Positions 23,440-34,158 of a stretch of DNA of 64,000 nt are shown piece by piece (position 1 is the stretch's first letter; each line of letters starts with the position of its first letter). A program made the translations under genes and the position numbers. The stretch comes from Lophium mytilinum (Eukaryota > Ascomycota > Dothideomycetes > Mytilinidiales > Mytilinidiaceae), in NCBI GenBank assembly GCA_010093605.1, contig MU004188.1:1622341-1686340 (forward strand). The letters run 5' to 3'. The notes beneath the pieces are model-generated. The model did not search any database, was not told where the DNA came from, and was given only the letters and a program-made list of their open reading frames with translations.

Positions 23440-23768
23440 ACTTTAACACTTGCTTTCATTCGCCGCAACCCCCTCGCTCCCATCAAGGAGTAGCTTACCC
23501 ACCACGCTCTACTATCACATACATATCATCCCAATCGCGTCTGTCTTGCCACCTCCTCGTTCCCCTCCATCTCCCGCCACGTCTATGGCAAACTGCTAGC
23601 ATGCAATACCTGCCACTTTGCATACGCAGTCTATCACTTCTTACTGAGTCCTTCAGCCTCGAATTTCGACAACGGGTGGCGTGAGGGTCAGCTGTCAGGT
23701 ATAGATTTAGGGTATCCGGACGGTTGGTTCAGAAAGACCACTCTCCGACTTCTGAACAACGTGCCTAT
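23440..23768. other. 3' flank of the carrier gene
   Basis: C/T-rich, no gene seen. Confidence 0.3.
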
Positions 23769-24974
23769 CTAGAACAAGTCTTCCTCATTGATGCTGTCTC
23801 CTCTCCTCTCGGCGAGATATATGCGCCCGCTCTCGTAGACGCCTAGATACACTCCGCTCCCGATCATCGTCCACACCCCTCTCAGCGCACCACCCCTCCA
23901 CAACCCCCTCCATCCCTTCTCGCGCACAATCTCCCGCCCAATCGCCATCGCACTCTTCCGCCCCTTCTCCTCCGGCCTAACGAGTGGATTCAGCGCTTGA
24001 GCCACCGACTTAGCCGTCTCCTTGGAACTCTGCACGCCCTTCCCCATTGCGTCTACCAAGGCTTCTTTCCCCATTCCCTTTCCCTTCGCCTGAACACCCC
24101 CACCGCCCTTCGCCTTCTCAGCCTCACTAACCGCATCCCCCGCGGCTGCGAGCATAATCCGCGTCTTGACCACATCCACCGGCGTCGTGATAACCGCCGA
24201 CACCGCCCCCGCCGTGCCCGCACTGATCGCCGTGATAACCCCACTCTCCGCCAAACCCCCCTTCATCTCCCCCCTCCGCTCCCGCCTCTCCCGAATCCCC
24301 TGCTTCAATCGTTCAAACAGTGGGAACTGCAACGCCGTAAAGGGTAAGTTCCGCCCCGCTAACGCGGTATACCCCCTCCATAACGCGAGCGGGTTCGAGC
24401 GGAACTTGGCGAGTGTTTGCAGCGTCGCGTTTGTGCTGGATTTGGCGGTCGAGTCGACCATTTGCGCGTTCTGCTTTATGACTTCCGCGGGCGTGAGGAT
24501 GGCGCAGGAGACGAGTTCGGCGGCTGAGGAAGCGGTGGCGTGAAGGAGCGGGGTGGGGATGAGACCGTTGGGGGAGGAGGCGGTGGTGGGGTTGAGGTGG
24601 GTGAGGAGGGATTTGGTGCGTTCGTAGGTTGTGAAGAATGCTCCTGCTGTGGTGGTGTTAGGATGGGCGCATGAGGATGAGGGGGGGGGAAGTACAGGAG
24701 GGCAAGGTGGCTATTATGACACTGCCCACGCCTTGGTATAGCCCGCGGAAGAGCGCGGGCTTATTGACGGCGCTGGTCGCGGCATTGGTGTATAGGCGGG
24801 CATAGTCGGGGGATTGGATGCGGGTTTTGAGGGTGTCGAGGGGGTATACGAGGAGGTCAACTGTGAAGGCTGCGAATGCGCCGGCCTAAATGTCGAGATG
24901 TAAGCTTGTGATTTGGGAGTATATGGAACTAAATTGCTTACGAGTAGTATGTCGGAATTGGTATTGCCCGACAT
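23769..24974 (-). CDS. Mitochondrial carrier family protein (S-adenosylmethionine carrier type)
   Basis: Inner mitochondrial membrane transporter. Three exons on the minus strand: 24974-24942, 24885-24696 and 24646-23769, giving 366 residues. The three repeats of the family are visible: PLDTLKTRIQS near residue 28, TPAEVIKQNAQ near 133, and TPVDVVKTRIM near 234, each the Px[DE]xx[KR]x[RQ] signature, with RGL or RGY segments after them. PLDTLKTR plus PAEVIKQ plus the LPFTALQFPLFE segment match the Pet8/SAM carrier branch best, which would import SAM in exchange for SAH. Between helices 5 and 6 there is a long, charged Gly/Lys-rich insertion (about residues 245-300) not found in the yeast protein. 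Substrate assignment is by family resemblance only. Confidence 0.85.
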
Positions 24975-25855
24975 AGAGACGAAAAGATGGTGGTTGTGAA
25001 TGTTTCATGGTGTTGAGAGGTGATTAAGGATGATTCATGGGAAAGCGTTATCAGACGTCATGCACCTTGGTAGCTAGCCCTTCATGATGCCTTCAGCCCT
25101 CTCGAGTTTTCGAAGCCAACCTATTGCTGTTAAATGAAAATACATTTCATAGCTGTGTTAGTTCATACCAGGTTGCGTTAATCTTGCCGGCTATTTCACA
25201 TTTTCAACTTGACTATTGAGAATTTCACGTGACTTCAAATGAACGGCACGTGATCTCTATCTTGCCTTCCATGCATATGTGCAGCAGCGCAAACAACGCT
25301 CTGATCTCTAGGCTCTACGATTCTTAGTTGCGTGCCAAGAGTTGCCCAATTGAGCAATACTCGGGGTTGGGCCAATTGTAGAATCGAATCATTCGTATTC
25401 CGCAATCCCGGGGTCATGCCCAAAAATGCGTCGCAGGTAAAATCCGCTAAGCAGCGCTCTGATCTCTGGACTCAACACTTCCCGACTGTATCAAAGTTTA
25501 CCTAGGCTGAGAGTACTGCAAGCGTTTTTACTATAGAAGCGGAACGTTTGTGCCAAGTTATCTCCTCCGTTGGGTTAGTGCTACATGTCTTCTTTGTAAG
25601 CAGAACTCGACATCGGCTCAGCCATTTCTCAGGATGCGATGCTAACCAGAGCACCTCTTCGACACTCATGCGTTTTGTATGCACGTTGACTCATGAGGTA
25701 AAGCCCACGTTCCATAGTTTAAGCTACGTAAGTTTAGCCGTGACTACCATTGTGAGTGGACATAACGAGTCCCGAGAACCAAATCCAGCCCACCAGCGGA
25801 ACGACCGACGTGAACGATGTGGAGAGCCTCATATCTACTGATGCCTTGACTTCAC
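24975..25855. other. Intergenic with two copies of a dispersed repeat
   Basis: Promoter of the carrier gene and the 3' flank of the phospholipase gene. Contains two copies of the CGCTCTGATCTCT repeat, listed separately. No gene seen. Confidence 0.4.
25285..25530 (+). repeat. Dispersed CGCTCTGATCTCT repeat, two worn copies
   Basis: One copy is centred near 25296 (ACGCTCTGATCTCTAGGCTCTACGA). A longer one covers about 25443-25520 (CCGCTAAGCAGCGCTCTGAT, then CTCTGGACTC and AAAGTTTACCTAGG). Both align in the same orientation with the pair at 30.73-30.97 kb. Confidence 0.65.
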
Positions 25856-28055
25856 TCAAGCACTATCCGCAGACGAGACCTTGAGAGCTTGCGCAGCTTG
25901 AGTGATCAAAGTATCATTATTCTTGATCCACTCCTTCGTCTTGGTCTCCATGAACTTGATGGCTTTTTCACTCGCGTCGTCCATCTCGGCGAGATTCACA
26001 AAGTTTGCCAAGTCCTTCGTACTTTTGTCCGGATCTATCTCCTCAAAGTTGAGGCGAAAGTATTTTGGCTGCCTTGTTTTTGGTGCGAACTCATCGAGCA
26101 GCAGCCGAAACAGCACATTGGTGGACTCGCTATTGGTGGCGGCAGACACGAGGCCCTCACCGAAAGCCATGAGTCCCTTGGCCGAGTCTTTGGGGTGGAG
26201 TACCGAGAATTTAGGATCAGACAAGGCAGAATTAGCTGGCATACCTGTGCCAATGCTGAGGAAACAGTCCGTTGAGCGGCCGGGCGTAAACACTGTTGCT
26301 ACTTCTGTCCAAAGCCTAAGAACCACGTCAGTCAGTGAACCAAGAACGAGAACTCATGGCGTCTCACCAGCCTATTGGATTGTTAGCGGCTAGACCACCG
26401 TCGACGAGGTCTATGTTGCCGACTTTCGTAGACGGAAAATAGGCTGGTGCAGCTGACGTTGCCCGGGCGGCTTGCCACAACTTGACTTCTGGAATCTCAG
26501 CTTTCTTGTCTGGATGCGGGTTGATGTAAGATCGGAGGAACACCGGCGCCCTATTGTTGGTCGCTTCTTTGCGGACAGCAAGGACAAATCTGAAGCAAAG
26601 GCAGAGGCTCAGTATATTGCAGACCACCTCCAAGCATGGTAGCCACTCACACTTTGCACCCATCCGTATTGGTGGGATCATTTAGCAGGACCTCAGGGTC
26701 TTGATTTTCCTTCTTTATAGTCTCTTTGATAGCGGTTTCCAGAGGAGCAGCGTCGTAGAAATAGCCCTGACCGAAAAACGTTGTTTGAAACATGGCGAAT
26801 AAAGGGGCCTTGTTCACGAAGACTGTACTCATGAGCTTCTTGTATCTGTCGAGGCAATCCGCGACTGACATCTTCAGCCGACCCAGCATGATGGCAATCA
26901 TACTGTTCAAGGTCAGTCCCCCAATCGATAGAGGCTGAATTTCACTCACCCGCCCGTGCTAGTTCCTCCAATGAGATCAAATAATTCGAACGGTTGCTTG
27001 CCGGTGGCTGCCTTGTCTAGAACAGCTTGAAGTATCAACAGCGTTGAAAACCCCTTGACGCCTCCACCATCTGCATATCTATTAGCAATGCTTTAGACGA
27101 GAGCGATCCTCATACCTAGCGAAAGAACGCGCAGCGGTCTTTCGTTGTCGGACTTGAGTGCATCAGCCTGGAGCATCACTTGCTCCGCGAGTTTCGGCAT
27201 GAAAGGTGCGCCGTTGTTATAGTTGACTTCGTCAAGTGCATTCTGAACGACATTGGCCCGAGCTAATATCTTGTCATACTGCGGCGGCTCCGAGCGGTCC
27301 ACTTTCGTAAAGAGTCAGCGACGACCTTAACAGTGAGAGTACAGACTCACGGCTGTCTTCGGCAATATCCAAAACTAGCAGTGCTTTCTGGGCCCAAAGC
27401 TTCCAGCCCTGGAATCGAGCACAAATGCGAACACCGATGGTGTTATTCTCCTGTCATGACACATTAGTGACTAAGCTCCAAGTTCCCTATAGATTCGTAC
27501 CTTGAGAGATCGTAGAAGGCCGCTATTTACGTCGAAATCCTTGCCATTGTTCTAGAATTATATCAGCTTCGCATCGCTGCACATTCAGTTGAATTTATAA
27601 TCTACCCAGTGATAATCTTCACTCAAAGGATTAAGATGGCTGCACCAGGCAAGTTCAATGCCCCCTTCATTGATAGGAGTGTCTGTATACTCGTCCTTAA
27701 GCAGAACAAGCTCAAGCCAAGTCCAGAGGCCTGCGGACTCATCATCGGCTTCACCTTGATCGTGTGATTCGGCGAACAGCTGTACGCTGGAGAGGCGTTG
27801 AATTATTTCTTTGGTCAGAGGCTTTATTCTGGTCGTCAGTCATCGGAATGCAGATCTAGGTTATAAGGGACCTCGAGAGTCACTAACCGGACTTCTGAAC
27901 CACAATTGAGACTTGATCGTAGAGTCTTCTGCTTCTACGAATTCTTCGCCGTCTTTCTTGATCGCATATTTGCCCGCTTTCACAGATCGATTTTTTGTTG
28001 GCAGGTCTGGAAGTTTTTGGTATTTGGCAACTTCATCGGGGATTTCGTCAGACAT
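25856..28055 (-). CDS. Patatin-like phospholipase (iPLA2-like)
   Basis: Serine lipid acyl hydrolase, probably soluble. About eight or nine exons on the minus strand from the ATG at 28055 to the stop at 25856; the short introns near the 5' end are hard to place exactly. The open frame extends 10 codons further upstream only from GTG. The catalytic core is complete: oxyanion motif GGGVKG (spanning the intron near 27080), nucleophile in IGGTSTGG (GTSTG, near 26960) and the dyad aspartate in DLVDGGLAANNP (near 26400). The about 200-residue N-terminal part holds a strand-like segment (IGVRICARFQGWKLWAQKALL), which resembles accessory domains attached to large fungal multidomain proteins. I see no NB-ARC or repeat domain. 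Neighbours are two small paralogous unknown genes. Confidence 0.88.
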
Positions 28056-28972
28056 GTTTGCAGACTTTGTACGTGTGTATGCCACTGCTTAGGGTGCTGC
28101 AAGGTGTTATAAGAAATCTGAACAAGACAGAAACTCTTCACTTTGGGTTTCTTGAAATTTTGTTAATGATAATGAGTTTGGCGAATAATGAGGCCTTGCA
28201 ATCAGCGTTGCCCTCCTTACATTTATATGTTTTTCGACTCATCCTTCGATTTGACCGTTCTCAAGGCTAGCTGAATGGCAGAACGCACTCCACTTCTGAA
28301 TCCAATTACTCCAAAAGGAGCAGAATGGTCAGGCCTAGGCTCAGCATTCTCAAGTCGAGTGCGGCTCATATGTACGAGGACGCAAGCGAGCTTCAGCCCC
28401 GCATGTACTGAAGACGCACCTAACATCTAGCCACTCTCCAAACAGCTCATTTCGGCGCCACGAAAGGTCTATTCGCTTCTCTGCACGCGAATCACACCAC
28501 CAGTGCCCGTCGTAAGCTTGAGTTGGCTAAGTCCTGGCTTAGTCTCACAAAATAACCCATTTTTACCACTGACTCTGTGGCTTGAGAATCACAGTAGACC
28601 GTTACCGACGCACCTGCAGGGAGACGCTGTCAACTGAGTGCCTGATTGCGTCTCCTGCGCCGAACACAGCAAGCCTAGAATCGCGGAAAGAGCTTCAAAA
28701 AGCGTGCCTTCAGCCAGCCACAACTTTTGTAACCGCCAGAACTGGCAGCCTTTCTCGTCACATCGCATAAAGAAGTACAGAAAAGCCCTTTTCAGTCAGC
28801 CAATATTTCGGTGCAAGTCAAGATTGGTAACGTTTCTCCATCGCTATCGCCCCCCGATTTCAAGCTGAACGTAAATAAGGTTGCGTGTCGAAAGAGCGGG
28901 CCGCTTCTCGTCCCGCGGCCGTACCTAGCGTTCCCGCCCCCCTACCTCGCAACTTTCAGCCGTTCGCCCAAA
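28056..28972. promoter_or_regulatory. Divergent promoter of the phospholipase and the small gene at 28973
   Basis: Shared 0.9-kb upstream region between oppositely oriented genes. No gene or clear motif recognised. Confidence 0.4.
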
Positions 28973-29332
28973 ATGGCCTACGTCATCTTTACGAACAATC
29001 AAGTCGATGCTACTGGAATGGCGGGAGAGTATCTTAAGTGGCAGTTTCTGGGGGGCCCGCTTGTCAATCCTGCTGCTAAGGTCACTCATCACATCTCTCT
29101 GTCAGTGAATAAGCTTCACTGTTGGTCGGCTTCTGGGAAGGATGTGTACCACTATGAAGGAGAAGAAGATCAACAATACGACAATGGGGAGACAGTGGAG
29201 TGGACAGGTGGGTAAAGCTACCATGGCCTCCATCTCGGTAATGCTGAAATACATGAAGGCCCAAATGATGATGGGATCATCAATCTGCACGGTACGGGAA
29301 GTCCGAAAAGTAGCAATTGGAAAAGAATGTGA
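28973..29332 (+). CDS. Small unknown protein, paralogue A (102 aa)
   Basis: Two exons, 28973-29207 and 29259-29332, with a 51-nt phase-1 intron (donor GTGGGT, branch-like GCTGAAAT, acceptor AAG). The product is 102 residues, with no signal peptide or membrane segment. Key pattern: FTNN, AT, G, LKW, G, NP, LHCW, GK, YEGEE, YD, GETV, GPNDDGI, W-K. The same pattern occurs in the next gene at 29844, at roughly one-third identity, with the intron at the identical place and phase, so the two are old tandem duplicates. It looks like a small beta-rich domain. I recognise no family, and function is unknown. Conservation of frame and intron across the pair is the best evidence that both are real genes. 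Confidence 0.75.
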
Positions 29333-29843
29333 ATATAGGATTCTTAGCACCCAGATCGAACTATTAGCGAGACAAGGGTTGAATTCGATCTGAGAAAAGC
29401 GCCCAATCACTCATGGATTTGTGTTAGCTTGAACCTAGCCGGATGGCAATTGAAGTGCATAGTCGATGTAAGTTCGCTGCAGCTTTGGCGTGCAGCACAG
29501 GGACAAGGCTTTCGCAATGGCGGAGTCGACGAGGCCTAGCCATGACGATCTGGCTAAACTACCCAATAGAGCCTTTGCCCAGAGATTACGGAATGCTCTT
29601 ATTCACTCTGCAGACAGCTTCAGCTACTCAGAATTCAGCCACATTGGAATAAGAAACCAACACCAGGGATAGCATCGGAAGCTGAGCGACGAAGGCTCTC
29701 AACTAGTCTACACTTGGCACTCGTCCAAGATTTAAGAAGACCATCGAGGCCGTCGATATCGTTTAAGCCGCTCCATACTTTCTACCCCCCTGCGAAATTC
29801 AAAGCAACCACTTCCTTCCAGGTGAATCCTGTAATCCGTCACG
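29333..29843. other. Spacer between the paralogous small genes
   Basis: About 510 bases with short frames only (such as 29490-29672). Probably the 3' end of A and the promoter of B. Confidence 0.35.
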
Positions 29844-30240
29844 ATGCCACATGAGAAACATGTAAACTTTACAAATAATCCGATCAACGCCACCCAAATC
29901 ACGGGAGGCTTTGTTAAGTGGCGGCTCACCGGCGCTAAAGTCATCGATCCTCCCAATGTGACTACCACGCCGTTTAACTTGAAGACGAGGATCTTGACTT
30001 GTTGGCCCAACAACGGCAAGAAGAAACAAGAATATGAATTCCAGGGAGAAGAAGAACTCTCGTATGATGGGGGCGAGACGGTTGTGTTGTCAGGTATGCA
30101 TCGTTTCCTCAACCTTTCATAGCCAAGGCTGAAATTACGATATAGGTCCCACTGACGACATAATCACTTTGGATGGTGAGAAGGGAGAGTCCAGTGAATG
30201 GAAATTGAAAGATGAGGGAGGAAGTGAGAGTGATGAATGA
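29844..30240 (+). CDS. Small unknown protein, paralogue B (114 aa)
   Basis: Two exons, 29844-30093 and 30146-30240, with a 52-nt phase-1 intron (donor GTATGC, branch-like GCTGAAAT, acceptor TATAG). The product has 114 residues. It shares FTNN-x4-AT, KW, LTCW, GK, GEE-x3-YD-x-GETV-x3-GP-x-DD with paralogue A; the acidic C-terminal tail (KLKDEGGSESDE) is extra. The protein is soluble and polar, without cysteine pairs or a signal peptide, so a secreted effector is not supported. Its role is unknown. Confidence 0.76.
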
Positions 30241-32343
30241 GGAGGAGCTTGAGGTCAAAGCGAGACTACCTAGCATAGTGCCGTGCTTTATTCGTCGTCG
30301 TCAGCCTCTTAGACGGTTAGGGTCTGAATCCCTTAGCTCAAACAATCTTACAACCTTGCGTATAACGACTCGTTCCTGGGGTGATGAAGGATGGTGGAGC
30401 CCCCATAGAAACATTGACAATCTGACCCAGGGGCGCCATCATCCTATATGAGGAGTGATGTATCGGGCCTGTACATCGCGCAGAGTGGATGAGCGGGGCT
30501 AAGTCACCGATTGAGGATAACGATATTAACAAGGACGCAAAGAAGAAGCTTATAGGTTCCATTCAGCTCAGGTGCACCGCCACGTGGTCAGTAAGCCCGC
30601 TTTTAGCACTGTCAGACTAGCAGCACACGGCTAGCTAAGACGCTAAATGTAACGAGATCTATAACCTTGCTATGCTTACCTTTGTAGGTTCGAAAGCGGA
30701 AATGGATCTTGGTGGGATTGATTATGAGACAATAGAACGTTGCGTACTACCTTCGGGCCCACTAGCGCTGCACTCTGATCTCTGTACTCTACGCTTTTCA
30801 CGCTGTTTGCAAAAGTTTCCTATGTGGGTAAAGGTGGATTTTCGCGTCCATAAGAGAACGTTGCGTACCACCTTAGGGCCCGCTAGCGCTGCGCTCTGAT
30901 CTCTGTACTCTACACTTTTTGCTCTACTTGCAAAAGTTTCCTATGTGGGTAGAGGTGGATTTGCGTGTCTTAGCCCGTTGCATCCTAGGGCCAATCACCT
31001 CCTCGAATTTGGAGTTCACAGCTAGTTTCGGCGCTTTCATGATTAGGCTCTACGCTTTCCATAACTCTTCCAGGTACACTTCCAAGATTGTTAGTCTTCT
31101 GGGCGCCCAGAAGTTGGCACTGTGCTCGACACTTTTGCTGCCCAGACTTTCCTGAAGCAGAGAGTGGCGAACTGGACCCTTTGCTCCATACTTTGCCAAG
31201 ATTAGGTGGAAGGCGACCCAGAGTTTTCTTGTGTGGTAACGTAACCATGGAACAGACGTCGGATTTTGAGGGTTAATCGAACGACACTCTCTCTCCAAGC
31301 TTCACTTTGAACTTTCTCTCTAAAGTGACCTTCATGCACGCGACTTACAACCTTCATTCTCAACCATCGTGAGGTGTGGAGGCCGGTAAGGTGAGCCGGT
31401 GAGGGCACGTGATATTTGGTGACCGGCTTCGTCATCCGGTTAGTAACTGCTGCAGGCGCTGAGTTGGCCGCAACCATTCAGGGATCACCAGGGAGGCAGG
31501 CTACACTTTGGCCGGTGTTCCTCGAGCGTTGGGCGGAACATGGTGGATTCGAAGAGTGCCCAGGTGGCTAATCCTGTGTCTTCAGCCCGACAGGATGCAT
31601 TCTGGAGCATGAACAGTGTCAAGACGGTGAAGGGATTGAGCAAGGCCTCTTTCGCACCCAATAGCAGTGTCATGGCGACAACTGCGCCTCTTCCTCTGGC
31701 TTGCGCTGCTGGTGAGTGTGGCCATGCAGTTTGAAGGAGCGGAAAGTCATCTGCCCCTCGACGCCTCACCGGCAGCTAGCGCTCGGCTGAGCAGAGTATT
31801 CCTCGCACTGGCATTGGGCCGCAGCGAGGTTGGAGGTGGTGGGAGTCTTCGCATGCTTGCTTCTGGACAGTGTTGCATGACATCACCCCTCTGAGGGGCC
31901 GCGAAAACGACGCAGCAGGCCAGCCCGTTTGCCTTTCCGGCATCATCCACCACCCCGACCCTCCAACGACTGCCCAGCCTCAGCAACGCCGCTTGGTACC
32001 GCTCTTCCCACCTCACCGGAGAGTCAGCAGCCCTCCTGCCGCCCAGTGATAATAAAGCCCTGCTGTCCTCATCCGACTTTCCTCCTGCAAACCCCCCCTC
32101 CACCTTATCCCGTCCTTCGACCCCCATCATTCCTCCTTGACCCACCTACCTTCGTCTCTGCGCGAAGTCACTCCACCACCACCGGGAAAGCAAACGGTAC
32201 TACTCTCCATGTCTCCCCGAGTTGCCCCCTAGCGTATCCTGAGGCTAATCGCAACGCACTGAAGATTACACGATTCCGCGCATCCGCTGCATTCACACCA
32301 ATAAATACCCCTCTACACCCCGCCATCCGGCTGGCACGCAGAC
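30241..32343. other. Intergenic 2.1 kb with a dispersed-repeat pair
   Basis: Holds the 121-bp direct repeat pair (listed separately). The last about 430 bases are C-rich and look like the leader of the next gene. Open frames at 31485-31769 and 31747-32145 have no recognisable features. Confidence 0.4.
30734..30974 (+). repeat. Direct repeat pair, 121-bp spacing (CGCTCTGATCTCT family)
   Basis: AGAACGTTGCGTAC starts at 30734 and again at 30855. Both copies continue with CTAGCGCTGC, CTCTGATCTCTGTACTCTAC and GCAAAAGTTTCCTATGTGGG, ending near GGTGGATTT. They differ at a modest number of positions. The same family occurs in the same orientation at 25.29-25.52 kb. Confidence 0.85.
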
Positions 32344-34158
32344 ATGTCTGAGTACAGCTACGACGACCGCCCGCGCCGTGGAGGCTCCCGGCGCACCCGC
32401 GAGCGCGAGCCCGAATACGTCTCGGAAACCACCTACATCGAGCGCGGCGGCAAAGGCGCCCCAGTCCGCGACCTCGTCTACCGCGGCCGCGAGGACAGCA
32501 TCGAGGACATCCCGCGCGACTTCCCACCTCCAGGCGGAGAGTACCGCCAGAGCAGATACCGAGAGACTGACTACGCCCCGCGTGCCCGATCCGCCGGCCG
32601 CCGCAGCTACGACGACCGATCAGACTACGGCTATGCACCCTCCAGTCGGGGCGGTGGCAGACGCCGCAGCTCCTACGACCGGGACGGCTACTACTCTGAC
32701 GACTACGAGAAGCCTCGTCGCGACCGTCGCAAGTCGGTTGTCGATAATATTAAAGATACCGCCGAAGGTCTTGGCCTCGGCGGAGTCATCGCCGCTGTGA
32801 CTGGCAAGAAGTCACGAAGCCGCTCTCGGTCTCGTCATGGAGGCCGGGACAACGACAGCGACCGATATGACCGCCGCAGTCGACGATATAGCGACGAGTC
32901 TACCGAGCGCAGCCGCAGCCGGGGAGGAGGAGGCCACAAAAGCTCCGCCAAGTGGGAGCAAGCCGCAAAAGCAGCCGTCGTTGCTGGTGCCATCGAAGCC
33001 TTCCGCAGCCGCAAAGAACCCGGTCCTTGGACTGGACAGAAAGGCCAGCGCATTGCCACCGCCGCTCTTGGTGCCGCTGGTATCGACAGTCTCGTCGACA
33101 AAGACCCAGGCAACCATGGCAAGCGTCACGTTGCTGAAGCCGCCATCGGTGGGCTCGTCGCCAGCCGTCTTGCCAACGGCTCCCGCTCGCAATCTCGAGG
33201 TCGCGGCCGTGACGCGTCGAGGTCACGCTCGCGGTCACGATCCACAGGCGGTGGTCTCCGCGCTCGATCTAGGTCCCTCTTTGGCCGCGGACGTTCTCAA
33301 TCTCGCGGACGCGACGGTGAAGACAAAAGCCACACTCTCCGCGACGTCGCCGGCGCCGGAGCCGTCCTCGCTGCCGGCAAAGCTCTCTACGACCGCGTGC
33401 GCTCCAAATCCCGCTCCGCCAAGGACCGGAACCGCTCCCGCAGCGCGTCCAGCGAAGACAGCTACGTGCCCTCGCGCGGACGCAACTACAACGACCGACG
33501 CAGTCGCAGTCGCGATATGGAATCGTACGATGGCGCATCGCGCAACAGCGGCGCAGTCGCCAAGAAAAACAGGGGAGGAGGAGGAGGAAGTGGCAGCGGC
33601 AGCGACTCCGAGTCGACGACCGACATGGAGCGCAAGCGCAAGAAAATGCGAGGTAAGGAACTCCTAACGGCGGGCTTCGCGACCGTCGCCACAATCCACG
33701 CGGCGCACGGCGTCTACTCTTCTATGGTGGCCTCGGAAAAGCGGCGTAAGCTGGTGAGCGAGGGCGAGATCACGCCCGAGGAAGCTCGTAAGCGCAAGAG
33801 CAAGAACATGCTGCAGGACGCAGCGGCCGTGGGCATTGCGGCGCTCGGTATCAAGTCGGCCTTCTCCGAGTGGAAGGAGATGAACGAGCAACGGCACACG
33901 GTCAAGGAGCTCGAGACGAAGCGCCGCAAGAGGGCCAAAGCCCGCGAAAAGATGGAGAGGGAGGCTCGCCAGGTTGCGCTTGGTGGTGGTGCTGGTGGCG
34001 GCGGTGTCGCGATCCCTAATGGACAGTATGCTAATGCGTATCCTGCGTACCCGACAGCTCCGAGGCAACAAGCGTATCCCACGACTTATGCGGATGCGAA
34101 TCCGTATGGGAGCGTCCCCCCGCCGCCACTTGGCCCGCCGCCGTCGGCGAGATACTAG
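32344..34158 (+). CDS. DUF3824-like, Arg/Ser-rich fungal protein (604 aa)
   Basis: A single uninterrupted frame from an ATG in good context (CAGACATGTC). The N-terminal 130 residues are rich in Arg, Tyr, Ser and Asp. Several SRSRSRSR-type stretches follow (about 158-165, 295-305, 350-370). Between them lie short, better ordered segments with Gly/Ala-rich helices (LGLGGVIAAVTGKK near 140, WEQAAKAAVVAGAIEAFRSRKEPGPWTGQKG near 205 in two parts, and TLRDVAGAGAVLAAGKALYDRVRS near 335). The repeated helix pattern and the Tyr/Arg-rich tails match the fungal DUF3824 type proteins, of unknown function. The C-terminus is Pro/Tyr-rich. RS stretches suggest phosphorylation, but no RRM is present, so a splicing role is not supported. 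Confidence 0.8.
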   Translation: MSEYSYDDRPRRGGSRRTREREPEYVSETTYIERGGKGAPVRDLVYRGREDSIEDIPRDFPPPGGEYRQSRYRETDYAPRARSAGRRSYDDRSDYGYAPSSRGGGRRRSSYDRDGYYSDDYEKPRRDRRKSVVDNIKDTAEGLGLGGVIAAVTGKKSRSRSRSRHGGRDNDSDRYDRRSRRYSDESTERSRSRGGGGHKSSAKWEQAAKAAVVAGAIEAFRSRKEPGPWTGQKGQRIATAALGAAGIDSLVDKDPGNHGKRHVAEAAIGGLVASRLANGSRSQSRGRGRDASRSRSRSRSTGGGLRARSRSLFGRGRSQSRGRDGEDKSHTLRDVAGAGAVLAAGKALYDRVRSKSRSAKDRNRSRSASSEDSYVPSRGRNYNDRRSRSRDMESYDGASRNSGAVAKKNRGGGGGSGSGSDSESTTDMERKRKKMRGKELLTAGFATVATIHAAHGVYSSMVASEKRRKLVSEGEITPEEARKRKSKNMLQDAAAVGIAALGIKSAFSEWKEMNEQRHTVKELETKRRKRAKAREKMEREARQVALGGGAGGGGVAIPNGQYANAYPAYPTAPRQQAYPTTYADANPYGSVPPPPLGPPPSARY

